Numbered from the stretch's first letter, positions 44,803-56,121 are shown. The stretch: DNA of 64,000 nucleotides from Camellia lanceoleosa (GCA_025200525.1 CM045770.1:86824084-86888083); one strand, 5' to 3'. Made by a program: numbers and translations. Notes: generated from the sequence alone by a model not told the origin.

Positions 44803-45560
44803 AAAGAGAAAGATGAGAGTCCAGGAACGGCCAGGGAGGCCAGACAAATTTCTAAAATTTCTCTGGAGAGATAATTTTGTGGGAAGGCCAAGAAAGCTGG
44901 AGAAATTAATTTCTCTGGAGAGTGGGAAATATATGGAAGACAGAGAAAGCAATTGGTCAGAGAAATTTTCAAATTTTTTCTGGAAAGTCCCAAAATTTCT
45001 CTGTGAAGTCGAATTTTCTCTAGATAAATTTGAGAGACCTTAGACCTTAGACATTATTAAATTTTCTTTGGAGAGGAAAGCCAGAGAATTTTAATTTCTC
45101 TAGAGAGTGGGAAGTATAAGGAAGGCAGAGAAAAAAATTTCTCTAGAGAGAAGGAAAGGTCAGAGAAATTTACAGTGGGAAGTCTAGGGAAGGTCAGAGA
45201 AATTTGTGGATTTACAGTGGGAAATTTGTGGTTTCAATCTAGAGAATTTCTTTGATCTGTCTGGTTTGGAGAGAATTTCTCTGGTTTTGGACTAGAGAAA
45301 TTTGTAGGTTTGTTAGTAAAGATTGTATTGTTGGCTTACATATTACACAAAATCAAAGAAATTCTTTGTAAATAGAGCCAAAAAAATTTGTGAAGTCAGA
45401 GAATTTTCCTAGATAGTTGCACAAATTTTCTCTCTACAATTTTCTCTGGTTTTTTTTGGTACTCAGAGAAATTTCATTTTTTTTCTGGTTTGAACCCAGA
45501 GAATTTCTTTGGAGAGAATTTCAATTTTCTTTGGAGAGAATTTCTATAGGACTGAAATTT
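44803..45560. repeat. Degenerate AGAGAAATTTC-type satellite inside the Pack-MULE
   Basis: Short words such as CAGAGAAATTT, TTTCTCTGGAGAG and GAATTTCTCTAGAGAG recur dozens of times in both orientations without a strict period. Near 45039 GAGACCTTAGACCTTAGACA echoes the inner part of the terminal repeat, suggesting internal rearrangement of element ends. Confidence 0.6.
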
Positions 45561-45798
45561 CTCTAGATCGATGTTAAGGGACCTTAGACATCATGAAAAT
45601 ATTTGATGTCCTTTATGCTGTAAAATCTTAATATTAGGAACCTTAAAAAAAATCCCCCAAAAATCTTATACGGATATATTAGAAGCACGCGTACATTATA
45701 TGCGTATAATTTGTAATTGGATCTATTAACCATGACAACTATTTAAAAAATTTGTTGAGAATTGAAATAGTTTATAACAATTATTATGTTTTGGAGGT

Positions 45799-46576
45799 TG
45801 TACGGGAAAGAAATAAACATTCTCGTATAATCCTGTTGATCAAGTCTGCGCTCCTCCTTACGTCGTCGCTTTACTCCCTGAAAACACAAACGTGAGCTAG
45901 CCGGCGAGTGTGTGTCGGATACCTCTCCGATGCCTAAGTCAGCAAAATAGACAAATAGGCAAAAAGCTCTGTGTATTCAAGAATCAAAGTTGTGTTACAT
46001 CTTCATAGGTGATGTTATGAGCTTTTATAAGTTCCGCGTGGCATAATCTTAGTAGGACTCTTACTTCTCCATATAAAGTCCTCATAGGAATCACATTCCT
46101 GAAAAGATAATGTTTATCCTTCAATACCCCCCTCACTGCTTAAACCAAATGAGATGGTTCTACCACGGTTGGATGTCAATACGACTGAGATTACATGGCC
46201 ATGCTAAAGCTGCAGACTAGACCGAGCTCCCACTAGCTCGGTTCTTCCTTAGACATGTGTACCTCGGTTTGACATATTCCAACTGGGTTGTCTGGGACCA
46301 CACTAACCACAACGAGCTTGGACCGAGCTAACCAATAGCAAGGTTCTGAGGAAACCTCAACATACTTCGGCTCAATATGGTATGACCGAGCTAATTGTTA
46401 CTGCTCTGAGTGTGGTGACCGAGCTAACTGCAGAGCTCTCTTGGACCGAGCTAACTTTTAGAGCCCTTTTGGACCAGGCTAAATTCTAGGCTCTTTTACT
46501 CGACCTCTCTTACTATGACCCATAGATCGGCTCATTTACCCAGCTCGGTCCAATTTACTTATAAATTACCCTTTCA
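45799..46576 (-). mobile_element. Probable solo LTR, Ty3/Gypsy-like, minus orientation
   Basis: The GC-rich block is bounded by TGTACGGG and CCCTTTCA, with near-matching 5-mers outside (GAGGT at 45794-45798; GAGGC at 46577-46581). On the minus strand a TATA-like CTTATAAAAGC (46021-46031) precedes a leader ending TGACTTAGGCATCGGAGAGG (about 45920-45940). That is a recurrent R/U5 signature of some plant Gypsy LTRs. It resembles the element at 20011-20802 in length and layout. Many GCTCGG(T/A)-type words are present. Ends are provisional. Confidence 0.5.
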
Positions 46577-46627
46577 GAGGCATTTTTTAAACTCTTTTTT
46601 TTTTTTTGTGACAACTACATTAACAAA

Positions 46628-47035
46628 AGTATTCACCGTGTTTAGTTTCAATTTTTTAGAAATTGAGTTTTTTTATTTTTTGTATTTTTAGTGAATATTT
46701 TTAAAATTTTAAGCAATTTTTTTTATTTATTTTTTAATTGTACCTTACTTAAATGTATCTAAAAAGTAAAATATTTTAAAAAATCAATAAATATACAATA
46801 ATACGAAAAATATACTAAATTTATATATATATATATATTATATTTTTTATATTTAGTGAATTTTTTACAGATTTTTTTCCCACAAATATTATAGTATTCA
46901 TGTTAGGTGTATCTAAAAAATTAAAAAATTGCTTAAAATATATTTTTTTTAAAAATCAATGAAAACAAAAAAGCACGAAAATAAAAAAATTTAATTTTAT
47001 GAAAAGTAAATTCAAAAACTCAAACTAAACAAACT
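46628..47035 (+). mobile_element. MITE, partner of the copy at 43535-43885
   Basis: The left end GTGTTTAGTTTCAATTTTTT and, on the other strand, GTTTGTTTAGTTTGAGTTTT are inverted repeats. The body (TAGTGAATATTTTTAAAATT, ATCTAAAAAGTAAAATATTT) matches the inverted copy at 43535-43885. It is AT-rich with no coding capacity. Confidence 0.6.
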
Positions 47036-47441
47036 GATTACTTTTTATATTAATATAAATATTATATATCTATGCATAGCGCATATATAATTTACTTAGT
47101 TTTTGTTTTTTTAAATGAAAAATTGCATTTCACCAAAGAGTAAACTTGGGCCATGTTTGTTTCTCAAATTATGTTTGATATGATTATTAGTAGCAATGAG
47201 AAGTGAAGAGACTATTAGTATGGTAGGACGATATTAGTGATGTAAGATAAATTATATTATTGTTTGTGTATACGTGTGATAATATTAATTGGTTCGAATT
47301 AAATTTATGAATTTACATCAAAATTCTCAAATATATAAAAGGAGACTTTGTTATTTTTATAAAATGAAGATAAAATGATATTTTCACCACTAATTCCGTG
47401 GCATTGGATTGTGAAAGGCATCCCTCGTATGGAATTACTAA

Positions 47442-47587
47442 CGCTGTATTTGGTTGAGAGATTTAGAGAGAGAAAGCAAAAAGATGTGTGAAACTAGGTG
47501 AAATATAAGTATGTTTTATTCACATTTCACCTATATTTTCTATTTTTCTTTTCAAATCCATTCTCAAATCCTCAACCAAACACAGCA
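47442..47587. mobile_element. Tourist-like MITE (146 bp)
   Basis: The ends CGCTGTATTTGGTTGAG and, on the other strand, TGCTGTGTTTGGTTGAG are flanked by TAA on both sides (47439-47441 and 47588-47590). The interior contains TATGTTTTATTCACATTTCA. A close relative sits downstream of CAF1 (about 26380-26526). Confidence 0.75.
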
Positions 47588-47590
47588 TAA

Positions 47591-48215
47591 GAGCATCTCA
47601 AACCCAATCCTCTCACCAAGAGGATGCAAATAAATTTTTTTTTTCAAAAAGTAAATGTAGAGTACGTCACTATTTATTCAAACTCCAACCACAAACCTTC
47701 ATTTTCTTAAATTTTGCAACATTAATAATAAAGATAGATGTTGGACATAAGCTTTGACAAAATGTGAAGAATAAATGGTAGTGATTAATTCGGATTGTAT
47801 AGGAGCTAATAAATTTTGCAACATTAATAATATTTAATTTTTAATTTTTTGTTAAATATATTTAATATTAAACTCATTTTAAATATATGATTTTAATATT
47901 TTTAATGATACCAAATTCATAAAATTTAGACGTACATATTAAAAGTTATTTGTATTTTATAACATATAACAAAAAAATATAAAAGGATATAATTGGTATG
48001 TAATTTAAAAGCAAAAGGGCTCGAGGACAAAATTAGTATTTAAAAAATATGAATAGTGTTATAGAGATCATTCTTTATTTTTCATATTCCCTCTGTATTT
48101 GAAGGATGAAACATCCATCCTCTCAAATGGAAAAAGATATAGAGGATGTGTTGGAACTGAGAATAGAGCGATGATGCTTCAAATTTGAAGATATAGAGCA
48201 TGGTTGGAGATGCAC
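47591..48215. mobile_element. Tourist/Harbinger-like MITE (625 bp), abutting the previous one
   Basis: The left end GAGCATCTCAAACC and, on the other strand, GTGCATCTCCAACC are flanked by TAA (47588-47590 and 48216-48218). The left TAA is shared with the MITE at 47442-47587, so the two stand head to tail around a single TAA. Inside are further AGGATG and CCATCCTCTC words and no gene. Confidence 0.75.
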
Positions 48216-48218
48216 TAA

Positions 48219-50754
48219 TACCCTTCAACAGAATTCGTAGTGCCATGATATTTTTTAAAAATAAACATGATCTACACGGTATTTATTGAATTGTTAGTCT
48301 AATTCTATAATCAATCGACTATAACAAACGGATCCTTAGAACATTATTGGGTAAATATAAAAGTTTGTCCTATAAAAAATAATAAAAAGCAATATGAGTT
48401 ATATGGTTTTGTAATATTTATTTTTATTTAATATTTGAGTTCTATTGGACGAATTTGAGATTGTAATATTATTTGAAAACCGGGTTTAAAATGAGAGTTA
48501 TAGCTCAGATGTCGAACCAAACTTGGGCATAGGATAGAATATGTTTTTTTCCTTAACATAAGCCCCACCTGAACCCAGCCCAACCCAATCCATTCAACAA
48601 AATCTTTATTTCTTTCTATAACAACTTGGCGTTGTTTGGAGTTTAATTTTTATATTATTAATTTTTTTTAACTTTTTAATATTTTATGAGATAAAAATAT
48701 TTAACGTGTTTGGAAATAAATTTTTTTGTTTCATTAAAAAACGTGAATCACTCATGTATATGATTGATTGATTTTGTTTTTGTTTATGTTTTTTTTTTTT
48801 TAATTCTTTTTTTGAACTTTTGAAATTTAAAAGCCAAATGAAGCCTTAAGCTAATCTTATATAAATGTTTAGCTTAATCATTATATTGCACAAATCCAAG
48901 TTAGCCTGCGTAAACACGCACACTCATTTTTTGAGTGTGTATTATATAGCGATCAAGATCCTTTATATTACATGAATAAAATAGAAATTCTCCGTAATAT
49001 TATATAGTGATTTATTACATAATCAATTGTTGTAAAAAGACATCAACATATACTAATTCAAAAATAATGAAAGTGAGAATTTTGAAATTGAAATTAATAT
49101 AATAATTGTAGACTATTGATTTTTAAATTTTAATGACATATAACAACCTTACATATTAAAATAGAGATCTCCATCCTAATCATGTAGTGAAGAGAATCTT
49201 AATCTATTATATACTTGAATAGATTCCTAGTTGTCTTTGGTTATGATTTTAATAATTTTCGTTATATCATATTGTGGTTTGAAACAGTTGGAGTGTCACA
49301 TATATCTCGAATCAAAATGGATTATGAACTTAGACGTATTTGGTTATGATATATCGTGGTATTCTGTTATAGGACTTTTTGATGCAGGTTAAATGAGTTG
49401 CGTATAATTTATTTTGATTTTGTTGTCTATCCCAAATGATTTGGTATAATTTCTACTTATTAGATTGAAAAAACTTAAATTGAAAACTTTGATTATCTAG
49501 AAGTTGGGAAAATAATACTTTTGAGTTCTACTTTATGATTATTAATTTCTAACATGCAATAAGGTTCACCAAACAAGTCATATTATTTGTAGTGGTTATT
49601 GCTTGTTATGAATCAAGTGGCATTTAGTTACAACCCATAGTGATGCTAATTATGAATCAAATTAATGATTTAAATTCAACTTTTAAATATCTAACGACTA
49701 AAAATTGATAATACATATTAACCTTTTCAAGGTAGTCGCTTTGGCAATTAGGCAATGGCTTCGAGTTTGAATGTGCTGCCAATTTGTGTACAACACAAGA
49801 AGCCAGATCTCCACTTAAAACCAAATGGAAAATTTTACACTGATTTGGATATTTATGTTGTGTTTTGATCATAGATTTTTTATACGAATTTTGAAAGAAA
49901 AACGAAAATGAAGAAAAAATTTAACTTATATTTCATTCACATTTTAAAAAAATAAAAAAATAAAAAAATCTTTACTCAAATTCATAATCCAAACATAATC
50001 TAAAAGTTCTAATTTTCAATGCAAAGTACCTGGATGTTGTTGGTCTTGGAAGGTTAACATCTGTTACTAGTTTTAAACATACACTAAAACCATGGTATTG
50101 TTGTGTTAAGCTTCTAAACTAAGAGATGACCCTCTTTTCCAATCGTTCTTGTCTTCTCATTTCGGACTCTTTTGTCTTAAAGTCACATTTTTAATACATA
50201 AATTCAAACAAAGAATCTCTTACCTTGAAGTCATGTTTAGCGAAAATTAATCAATGTAAACAACAATGTTACAAATTAATCAATATTACAAATGGTTGTT
50301 GTTCTCGCCTCCTGTATTGATATATCTCATATGTATTGTTTATCGATGTCATCAATAAAATCATTCTTTTGTTGATAAAAAAAATACATACACAACCATT
50401 CATTTGTGTGGACGGCAATAAATGCATTTGCAATATTGTCAAATATTATTCTAATCCTTCATCTTACCTATATCAAGTAATTATCAAGCTTAAATTATGA
50501 TGGTGGCCTCAAGAAAAATGGAGAATAAAACTTTTACCATTCATTGAATCCATCCTAAGGTTTGAAACATAACTTTCAATGGTGTTTTGACTAATTGAAA
50601 CAATTAAGATATATCTATACAATTTTATACTATTATATGAAGTGAACAACTCACTTAATGTCCAAGCTTTACTCGCTTCTCCTTATGCCATGTGCCATTT
50701 ATTTTTTCTTATGCCATCTATCTCTTATTTTTCTATTTTTTTAAAAAAAAAAAA
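48219..50754. other. AT-rich intergenic DNA
   Basis: No gene or complete element is recognised in this stretch. A diverged relative of the 47442-47587 MITE family may lie at about 49860-49995 (CTTATATTTCATTCACATTT ... TCATAATCCAAACATAATC). The longest frames (60-70 codons) have no family features. Confidence 0.4.
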
Positions 50755-50845
50755 AAAATTAAATAGATAAGAGGAGTGAGACTTAAACTTTGGACCTTAA
50801 GTCAATTGAAGGAGAGTCCTACCACTTGAGTGACACACAATATAT
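50755..50845 (-). mobile_element. tRNA-derived SINE-like fragment
   Basis: The minus strand reads TCACTCAAGTGGTAGGACTC, which resembles an A-box region. About 35 bases later comes GGTCCAAAGTTTAAGTCTC, like a degenerate B-box. A homopolymer tract follows. The arrangement fits a decayed tRNA-derived SINE rather than a working tRNA, because no cloverleaf closes. Confidence 0.4.
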
Positions 50846-51829
50846 AAGAAATATTTTATTTTATTACACATGTATCACGTGTGTCAATTGCTAGTGTATA
50901 TACATAAGACACATATATACATATGATTTTTTTTACTTGCACATAAATCAATTACAGAATCAAACACAACCCTCTTATATGGCCTATGTTATGTGAGAAG
51001 GTTGCATCTGGTTCTATAATTGACTTTTGTATTTTTAATTTTTTTCACACATATATGTAGGTGTTGTCTAGGCCTATGAGGCCTATCACGAGTCTCATTT
51101 TAATAATCCAAACAGTTCATTTTGTTGGGCTTTTCATGTATATCATGGATAAAAAAAATTAGATCGATCCGATAATCGTAATCAGATTAATTTATTACAT
51201 TTGTCTTTTACAAAAAATGGGCTTTTTTTTTTTTTTTTCTTTGGCAAACATGATAAATTGAATATGATATAATTATTGGATCGACTTAATTTTGTATATA
51301 AATAATATACATAATGGATCTTATAAAATAAACGATTTAGATCATGAAAACGAAATAAAACGACATATTTTAATCTAGATCTGGCCCACAGAAAAGCCCA
51401 ACCCTATATATAATGTGTTTTTGTGTATGCATATTTTGGGCCGACATATCACATTATGCAGGCACTAGGTTGCTGCATAGTTGAAGTGAACCTCCAAAAC
51501 CCAGATGGCCCATGAATATGATCATGATCATGAGCATGAACTTCAAAATTTGAACACAAAATGGACCACCTCACATTGTTAGCTGTAATATGGTCCCTTC
51601 TTTACAAGGTTAATGTAGACAACATTTCAGTATTTTGTGAAAAACAAACCACATCCTAAATGCTCAAAATAAATGTTCCTGGACCGGCACAATGGGCCCA
51701 CTATGGAGTTGTCACACACTATGGTCTGCATTGACATCCATGAATTTCAATCCTCAAGGATTTCAAAAATTATCAGCAGTTGAGAAGATCACTTGGTTGT
51801 GTACTTGTCTAATGAGATATTGTCATTTT
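50846..51829. other. AT-rich intergenic DNA with a MITE-like segment
   Basis: No gene is visible. The segment near 51085-51135 (AATAATCCAAACAGTTCATT) is shared with 22405-22450 and suggests a diverged MITE spanning roughly 51060-51370. Its right part is ACGATTTAGATCATGAAAAC. The ends are unclear. Confidence 0.35.
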
Positions 51830-52222
51830 TTTTTTTTTTTTTTTTTTTGTATTTATATTATAACAAATTAGGTTTTAAATACAAAAATTTTGGGACAAAA
51901 TTACTTTTTGGGAACAAAATATTTGTGTTGGCAAATGTAATTATTGTATTTTTAACCACAAAACTAAACATTAATTGATGAATTACTATCCTTTTGAGAA
52001 TTTTTTTTTTTCTCAAACAATAAACATTTTTGGGACCAAACTATTTTGTATTAGAGATATTTTTTAAATTGTCGCTAAAAGTTTTTTTTTTTAAAAATTT
52101 GGGATAACTTTTTAACAACTATCAACACGACGACAATAATAGATTCTCAAATATTTTATGCAATAAAAATTTCATTTTTAAAGACAAAAATTTGATTCTT
52201 AAAACTCTTATTTATTATAGTG
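51830..52222. mobile_element. Possible CACTA-type transposon end
   Basis: The right limit reads CACTATAATAAATAAGAG on the minus strand, resembling a CACTA terminus. The interior repeats TTTTGGGACAAAA, TTGGGAACAAAA, TTTTTGGGACCAAA and ACGACGACAATA, like CACTA subterminal arrays. No opposite terminus or target duplication is seen, so it is probably a fragment. Confidence 0.35.
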
Positions 52223-53438
52223 TCAAAATTTGAAACTGTGTCTGGATATTTGATGATAAATATTTAATCTTGAAGGTATAGAACATACAAACCATCCATT
52301 AAATAGAAAGGGTACAAAAGTGATTCATTGCCATTCAATCCTCTTAAACTTCCTCGTGTTCTCTCCCCCCTCATCCAAGGTACATAAAATCCGATATATA
52401 TATATATATATATACATCAAAGCTTATATATATAAATGTATAAGGGTCTTTCTCTATGGGGTCTTAATCTACCAACAAGGAAGCACGTGAAAGAAAGTTC
52501 CGTTTTAAATACTTCCAATGATATTTAGCCCCATATGTTTCTTTTAAAAATAAAAAAATCTTTTAAATTTTCACTTTTGTTACCCTCCAATTTTATCCTT
52601 CTATGAATGTGACCTCAAGATGACTAATAAATAAAAATAAAAAAGAAGAAAAAGAAGAAGAAGAAGAAGAAAGGAAAAAAAAATGACAAACAAAAAGTTT
52701 AATGAGTAAAAAACAACCAAAACAAGTTGGGGTCCAAGTAAAAATAATCATAAAGACCAAAAAGGGAAAAAGTAAAAAGTAATTAATTATATATAAGATC
52801 TACAAAAGTAGCTCAAAGTTGTGGAGAAAGGGTTGTGGAGAAAGGGTTGAGTACAATAGACAGGGCATTTTCCAAGAATCTTTTTAGTTTATGAATTCTC
52901 AATTATTTGTTTAGTTTCACAAAACTAACAGGATTTTTTAATCCTTTACTTAGATTAATTCCAAGTTTGCTTAAATAAGAAAAATTAATTTGGTAGAGAT
53001 ATTTATTAATTATCCACATGGAGATAGATTTACATAGAAATTCAAATTCGAGAAAAAATATTAAAAGTATAAACAAACCACTAATAACCATAAGATATAC
53101 CAAGATACAGACGTAGAGATCCTACCTATACTTAATTTCAGAAGAGTTTTGTAGTCCAATATAATTTCACATATGTTCAATCATATCTAACCCAAATTTA
53201 GTTCGAATGATGATATGCTTAGAATTGAATTTGTCTAGTGTGAGATTCATGTGTAAAATAAATCTAAATCATAAGATAATAATTCTATATAATTTCTGAA
53301 TAATTAAGTTTGAATTTGTAATATTATTGATATTTAATACGTCTAGATCTCCACTGGTTGTACCAATCCCTCACAAACACCATCATCCAACCTCAAACCT
53401 CCAAGCTCGATCAATGTGCAAATAACACTAATTTGATA
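52223..53438. other. AT-rich intergenic DNA
   Basis: Nothing gene-like is seen. There is a (TA)n-like tract at about 52396-52414 and a GAAGAAGAAG purine tract near 52645-52680. A short direct repeat (GTTGTGGAGAAAGG, twice) lies near 52819-52848. Confidence 0.4.
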
Positions 53439-53853
53439 GAGTTTGGTTTCTCTCAAGTTGTCATCTCAACTTGAGAGAGCTTTTGAGCTTAGTATGCTCA
53501 TTTTGGAACTAATTTCGATGATCCGAACCGTTTTGTTTTTAATACTTTGTTAAGTAGAATACTCATGTAAAAAATCAAGTTGATTGAACATCGATAGTTA
53601 GATGTTTGAATCGTATTTGTTTCAAAAAAATAAATGATAAATGTAATTTCAAGAATAACCATTCATTTTTTGTAAGATCAATTTGATTTAAATATATAGT
53701 TATCAATATTTAATAATCTTGATTTGAATGAATATTCTTCTCAACGAGTCCTAAAAAATAAACAGTTTAGAATATTTAATCGATTCTAAAATGCGCTTAT
53801 GAAATCCAAACACTCTCTCAAGCTGAGACAACCAATATGAGAAAAACCCAACC
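53439..53853. mobile_element. Mutator-like MITE (415 bp)
   Basis: The left end GAGTTTGGTTTCTCTCAAGT and, on the other strand, GGTTGGGTTTTTCTCATATT are inverted repeats. They extend inward to TCTCAACTTGAGAGAG and its mirror. Flanking 10-mers TAATTTGATA (53429-53438) and TAATTCGATA (53854-53863) differ at one base, fitting a 9-10 bp Mutator-type target duplication. Confidence 0.7.
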
Positions 53854-53863
53854 TAATTCGATA

Positions 53864-54234
53864 TAGCCCTGGAACTGAGTCTTGAGAATATGAAAGAATA
53901 ATATGGATTATATAAGAAAAACTCTCTCAAATGACTAAGGGCATACTCAATGTAAGTTTAATTAAGTGATTAACCCTCACAAATAACTAAGGGCATACAT
54001 ATAAGAAGGGATTTTGGCGAAAGACCCTTCGCTATAAGCTTTTCATGCTAACAGGACAAAGTGAATTCAATTCTAATTGGTTTAAGTCTTAATTTTCCAA
54101 AAATAAATTATCTATGATCAAGAACTTAAAAACATATATATATATATATATGATAAAACCTATACAAAAACAATACATGATATACTAATGCAATGCATAA
54201 TTTTACCTTTGCAAGAATAGAGTATCAAAACTTG
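53864..54234. other. Intergenic DNA
   Basis: No gene is visible. The phrase ACTAAGGGCATAC occurs twice (about 53934 and 53986), a 52-bp direct repeat. A (TA)n tract lies at about 54134-54150. Confidence 0.4.
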
Positions 54235-54560
54235 TAGTAGAAAAATTGGTTTTTTAGGCTAAAATTCATAAAAAGGCTAAAAACAGCTTAAAATAGTTAA
54301 TAAGACAAAATATTATATCAAATTTATAATCATTTTACAAAAAGCAAAATAGGCTAAAATAATCAATAAGACAAAATATCACATCAAACCCATAATTATT
54401 TCACTTTTTCTCTCACAAACATCATATCCAACTACAAAAAAAAATCTAACTACAAAAAAATACAACGATCTTTCCAAATATAAAAATTTTAACCTACTAA
54501 AATTGCCAAAAACTAAAAGAGTCCATTAAAATAGTCAACTTTCCAAACAAGGCCAATGAA
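54235..54560. mobile_element. MITE-like AT-rich element
   Basis: The interior repeats TAGGCTAAAAT and AATCAATAAGACAAAATATC (two copies about 65 bp apart). The right end AACTTTCCAAACAAGGCC resembles the outer ends of other GTTTGG-type MITEs in the window. The left end is not defined. Confidence 0.4.
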
Positions 54561-54745
54561 TCTTCACCACGGAAGATGGTCAAAACTCAACTAAGGTAAA
54601 AATGAAAAAAAAAAAAATGTCAATATATTTCCAATTACATTATATCATAAAAATACAAAATAAATAAATCTTAATCAAAAGTGTCTGCAATGTCTCTGCA
54701 TAACACAAGTAAAGAAGTATACCAGCCCCTTTACCTATTTTGTTA

Positions 54746-54942
54746 AGAGTATCTCCAACAATTCACTAAATTTTTCATCAAATCTGAATAAAAAAAGAGC
54801 AAATTTCTCGATCTGATATGAGCTGCTCCAATGGTTGCACCATAGCTTTCATGGGAAGAGGGGGATGACCGGCCGGTCAATCGGACTCAAGTCTTCTTTT
54901 CTTTGTCTTCCCCAAACCTAGATTGAACTGAACTCAAGTCTC

Positions 54943-54973
<31 letters not shown>

Positions 54974-55793
54974 TTTTATGCTTCAAGAAAGTGTGGTTTC
55001 GAAGTGAATCGAACTCTTGATTAGGTTTTTTTTAAAAAAATTTTTTAGGGTGTTTTGATGGAGATCTGAGAGATTAAGTTCGATTGGGATTCGTTTTGTT
55101 TCGTTTCTGATTGTGTTTGTTTGAATTTGAGTGTGACAGATAGGTTTGGTGAAATTAGAGGCATGTATTGTGTTGAATTTGAGTGTAAAAGTTCATTTCT
55201 AGATAAGTTGAGGTTTTGAAGCAGTTGAGGAAAGCATTCATGAGGGTCATATGTGTGTATCAACTGAGATATGTACTCAATTTCTTTGACGGCTACTTTG
55301 ACAGAGAATGGAAGCTCAAGCATGGTGTGGTTTTCATGATCATAAGAAACATCGAAACTATGATAGCCACAGTGTTTTGGCTGCTGTTGTTGTTGGTCGT
55401 CCTTCAGCCAGAACGGGTATCGGATATTTGGGCCGTCGCTATAGCACCTTGTTGGCTTGCAATCGTCACGTCCTGTTGCTGCTAATGCTCTGAGTCTTGC
55501 CGAGAGGTCGAGAAACAAGAGCATGATTAATAAGATAGCCATTTGATCTCAGGCAATTGTGTTTTTTCTGTCTAAACCGGACGACCAATGTCCGGCCGGT
55601 TGTCCGGTGGACCCACTTCCAACGTAAATGCACAGCAAAATGGTGAAATCAGACGTAGCTCCTCAGTTTGGTGAAAATTTTGCTCAATTCTCAATTTGAT
55701 ATCACTCTGATGAAACCGTTAAATATCAAAAAGATGCCTTTTTTCACCAAATTCAAATTTGGTAATTAGTCTGATGTAACATTGGAGATGGTC
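54746..55793. mobile_element. Harbinger-like element carrying a receptor-kinase gene fragment
   Basis: The left end, after TTA (54743-54745), is AGAGTATCTCCAACA. The right end, before TTA (55794-55796), reads GACCATCTCCAATG on the other strand. These ends and the 3-bp target match PIF/Harbinger MITEs. The subterminal parts share CATCAAATCTGAAT / CAAATTTGAATTTGGTG. A CCGGCCGG motif sits on both sides of the cargo (GACCGGCCGGTC at 54867-54878; TCCGGCCGGT at 55591-55600). The cargo is a coding fragment of a wall-associated-type receptor. A (GA)n tract lies at about 54943-54970. No transposase is present, so it would need to be mobilised in trans. Confidence 0.7.
55045..55542 (-). CDS. Truncated WAK/LRK10-type galacturonan-binding ectodomain, transposon-borne
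   Basis: An open frame of 165 aa begins with a hydrophobic signal peptide (about 1-22, MAILLIMLLFLDLSARLRAL). A GUB_WAK-like extracellular domain follows, as found at the N-terminus of LRK10-like and wall-associated receptor kinases. Visible features are C28 and C33, IRYPFWL (40-46), KHCGYHSFDVS (56-66), LPFSVKVAVKEIEY (77-90) and C103. Two conserved features look altered: the family's CG before the I-YPF motif is CY here (C33-Y34), and the usual Cys after FDVS is Y67. The frame ends after about the first half of the ectodomain, with no later cysteines, membrane segment or kinase. It lies inside a Harbinger-like element, so it is best read as a captured copy of a host gene's first exon. The intact signal peptide and open frame leave a small secreted product possible. 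Expression is unknown. Confidence 0.7.
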   Translation of the reverse strand: MAILLIMLLFLDLSARLRALAATGRDDCKPTRCYSDGPNIRYPFWLKDDQQQQQPKHCGYHSFDVSYDHENHTMLELPFSVKVAVKEIEYISQLIHTYDPHECFPQLLQNLNLSRNELLHSNSTQYMPLISPNLSVTLKFKQTQSETKQNESQSNLISQISIKTP

Positions 55794-55956
55794 TTAAGCA
55801 TGATTAGGATCAGTATAATTTTTATTTTATTCATGTGTAGCATTATTGTATCTAAATTAAGAGGGAAAAAAAAAAAATTATTACATATAAATGAGATTTA
55901 TAATTCAAACTTCACACCTAATAAAAGTATGCCTATTTATCAAATTACTCTTTAGG

Positions 55957-56121
55957 GGTGTTTTGAGTACGTCGTAAAAAGTCAAATTTTTAGCTTTTTA
56001 GTTTTTTTAGTCAAAAAAGTCACAAAAAGCTACAAAAAATCTAGTTTATTTAGCACAAAAAAGCCAAAAAGTCACAAAAAAAACTAAAAAATCAATTTTT
56101 TTACCAACTTCTCAAAACACC
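55957..56121. mobile_element. MITE of the AAAAAGTCAAAAAG family (copy 3)
   Basis: The ends GGTGTTTTGAGTACGTCGTA and, on the other strand, GGTGTTTTGAGAAGTTGGTA are inverted repeats. The interior is built of AAAAAGTCAAATTTTTAG and AAAAAGCCAAAAAGTCAC. At 165 bp it is the best-preserved copy in the window. Confidence 0.7.

Larger units (their letters stand above)
44064..45658. mobile_element. Pack-MULE: Mutator-like element carrying two gene fragments
   Basis: Inverted terminal repeats of about 85-90 bp bound the element. The left is 44064-44150 and the right about 45562-45658. Both carry TGATGTCTAAGGTCCCT (right copy read on the minus strand), and the outer ends are GGGAAAATTAGTC and GGGGGATTTTTTTT. 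Just inside the left end is a long (CT)n tract (44154-44207). The interior holds a ubiquitin fragment on plus and an LRR-kinase fragment on minus, then a degenerate AGAGAAATTTC-rich satellite. No transposase is present. No exact 9-bp target duplication was found, so the outermost bases may be off by a few. Confidence 0.75.

Noticed and set aside
50755..50845. Possible tRNA gene on minus
   Set aside because: A-box-like and B-box-like sequences are present, but the acceptor stem and arms do not pair. A SINE remnant is the better reading.
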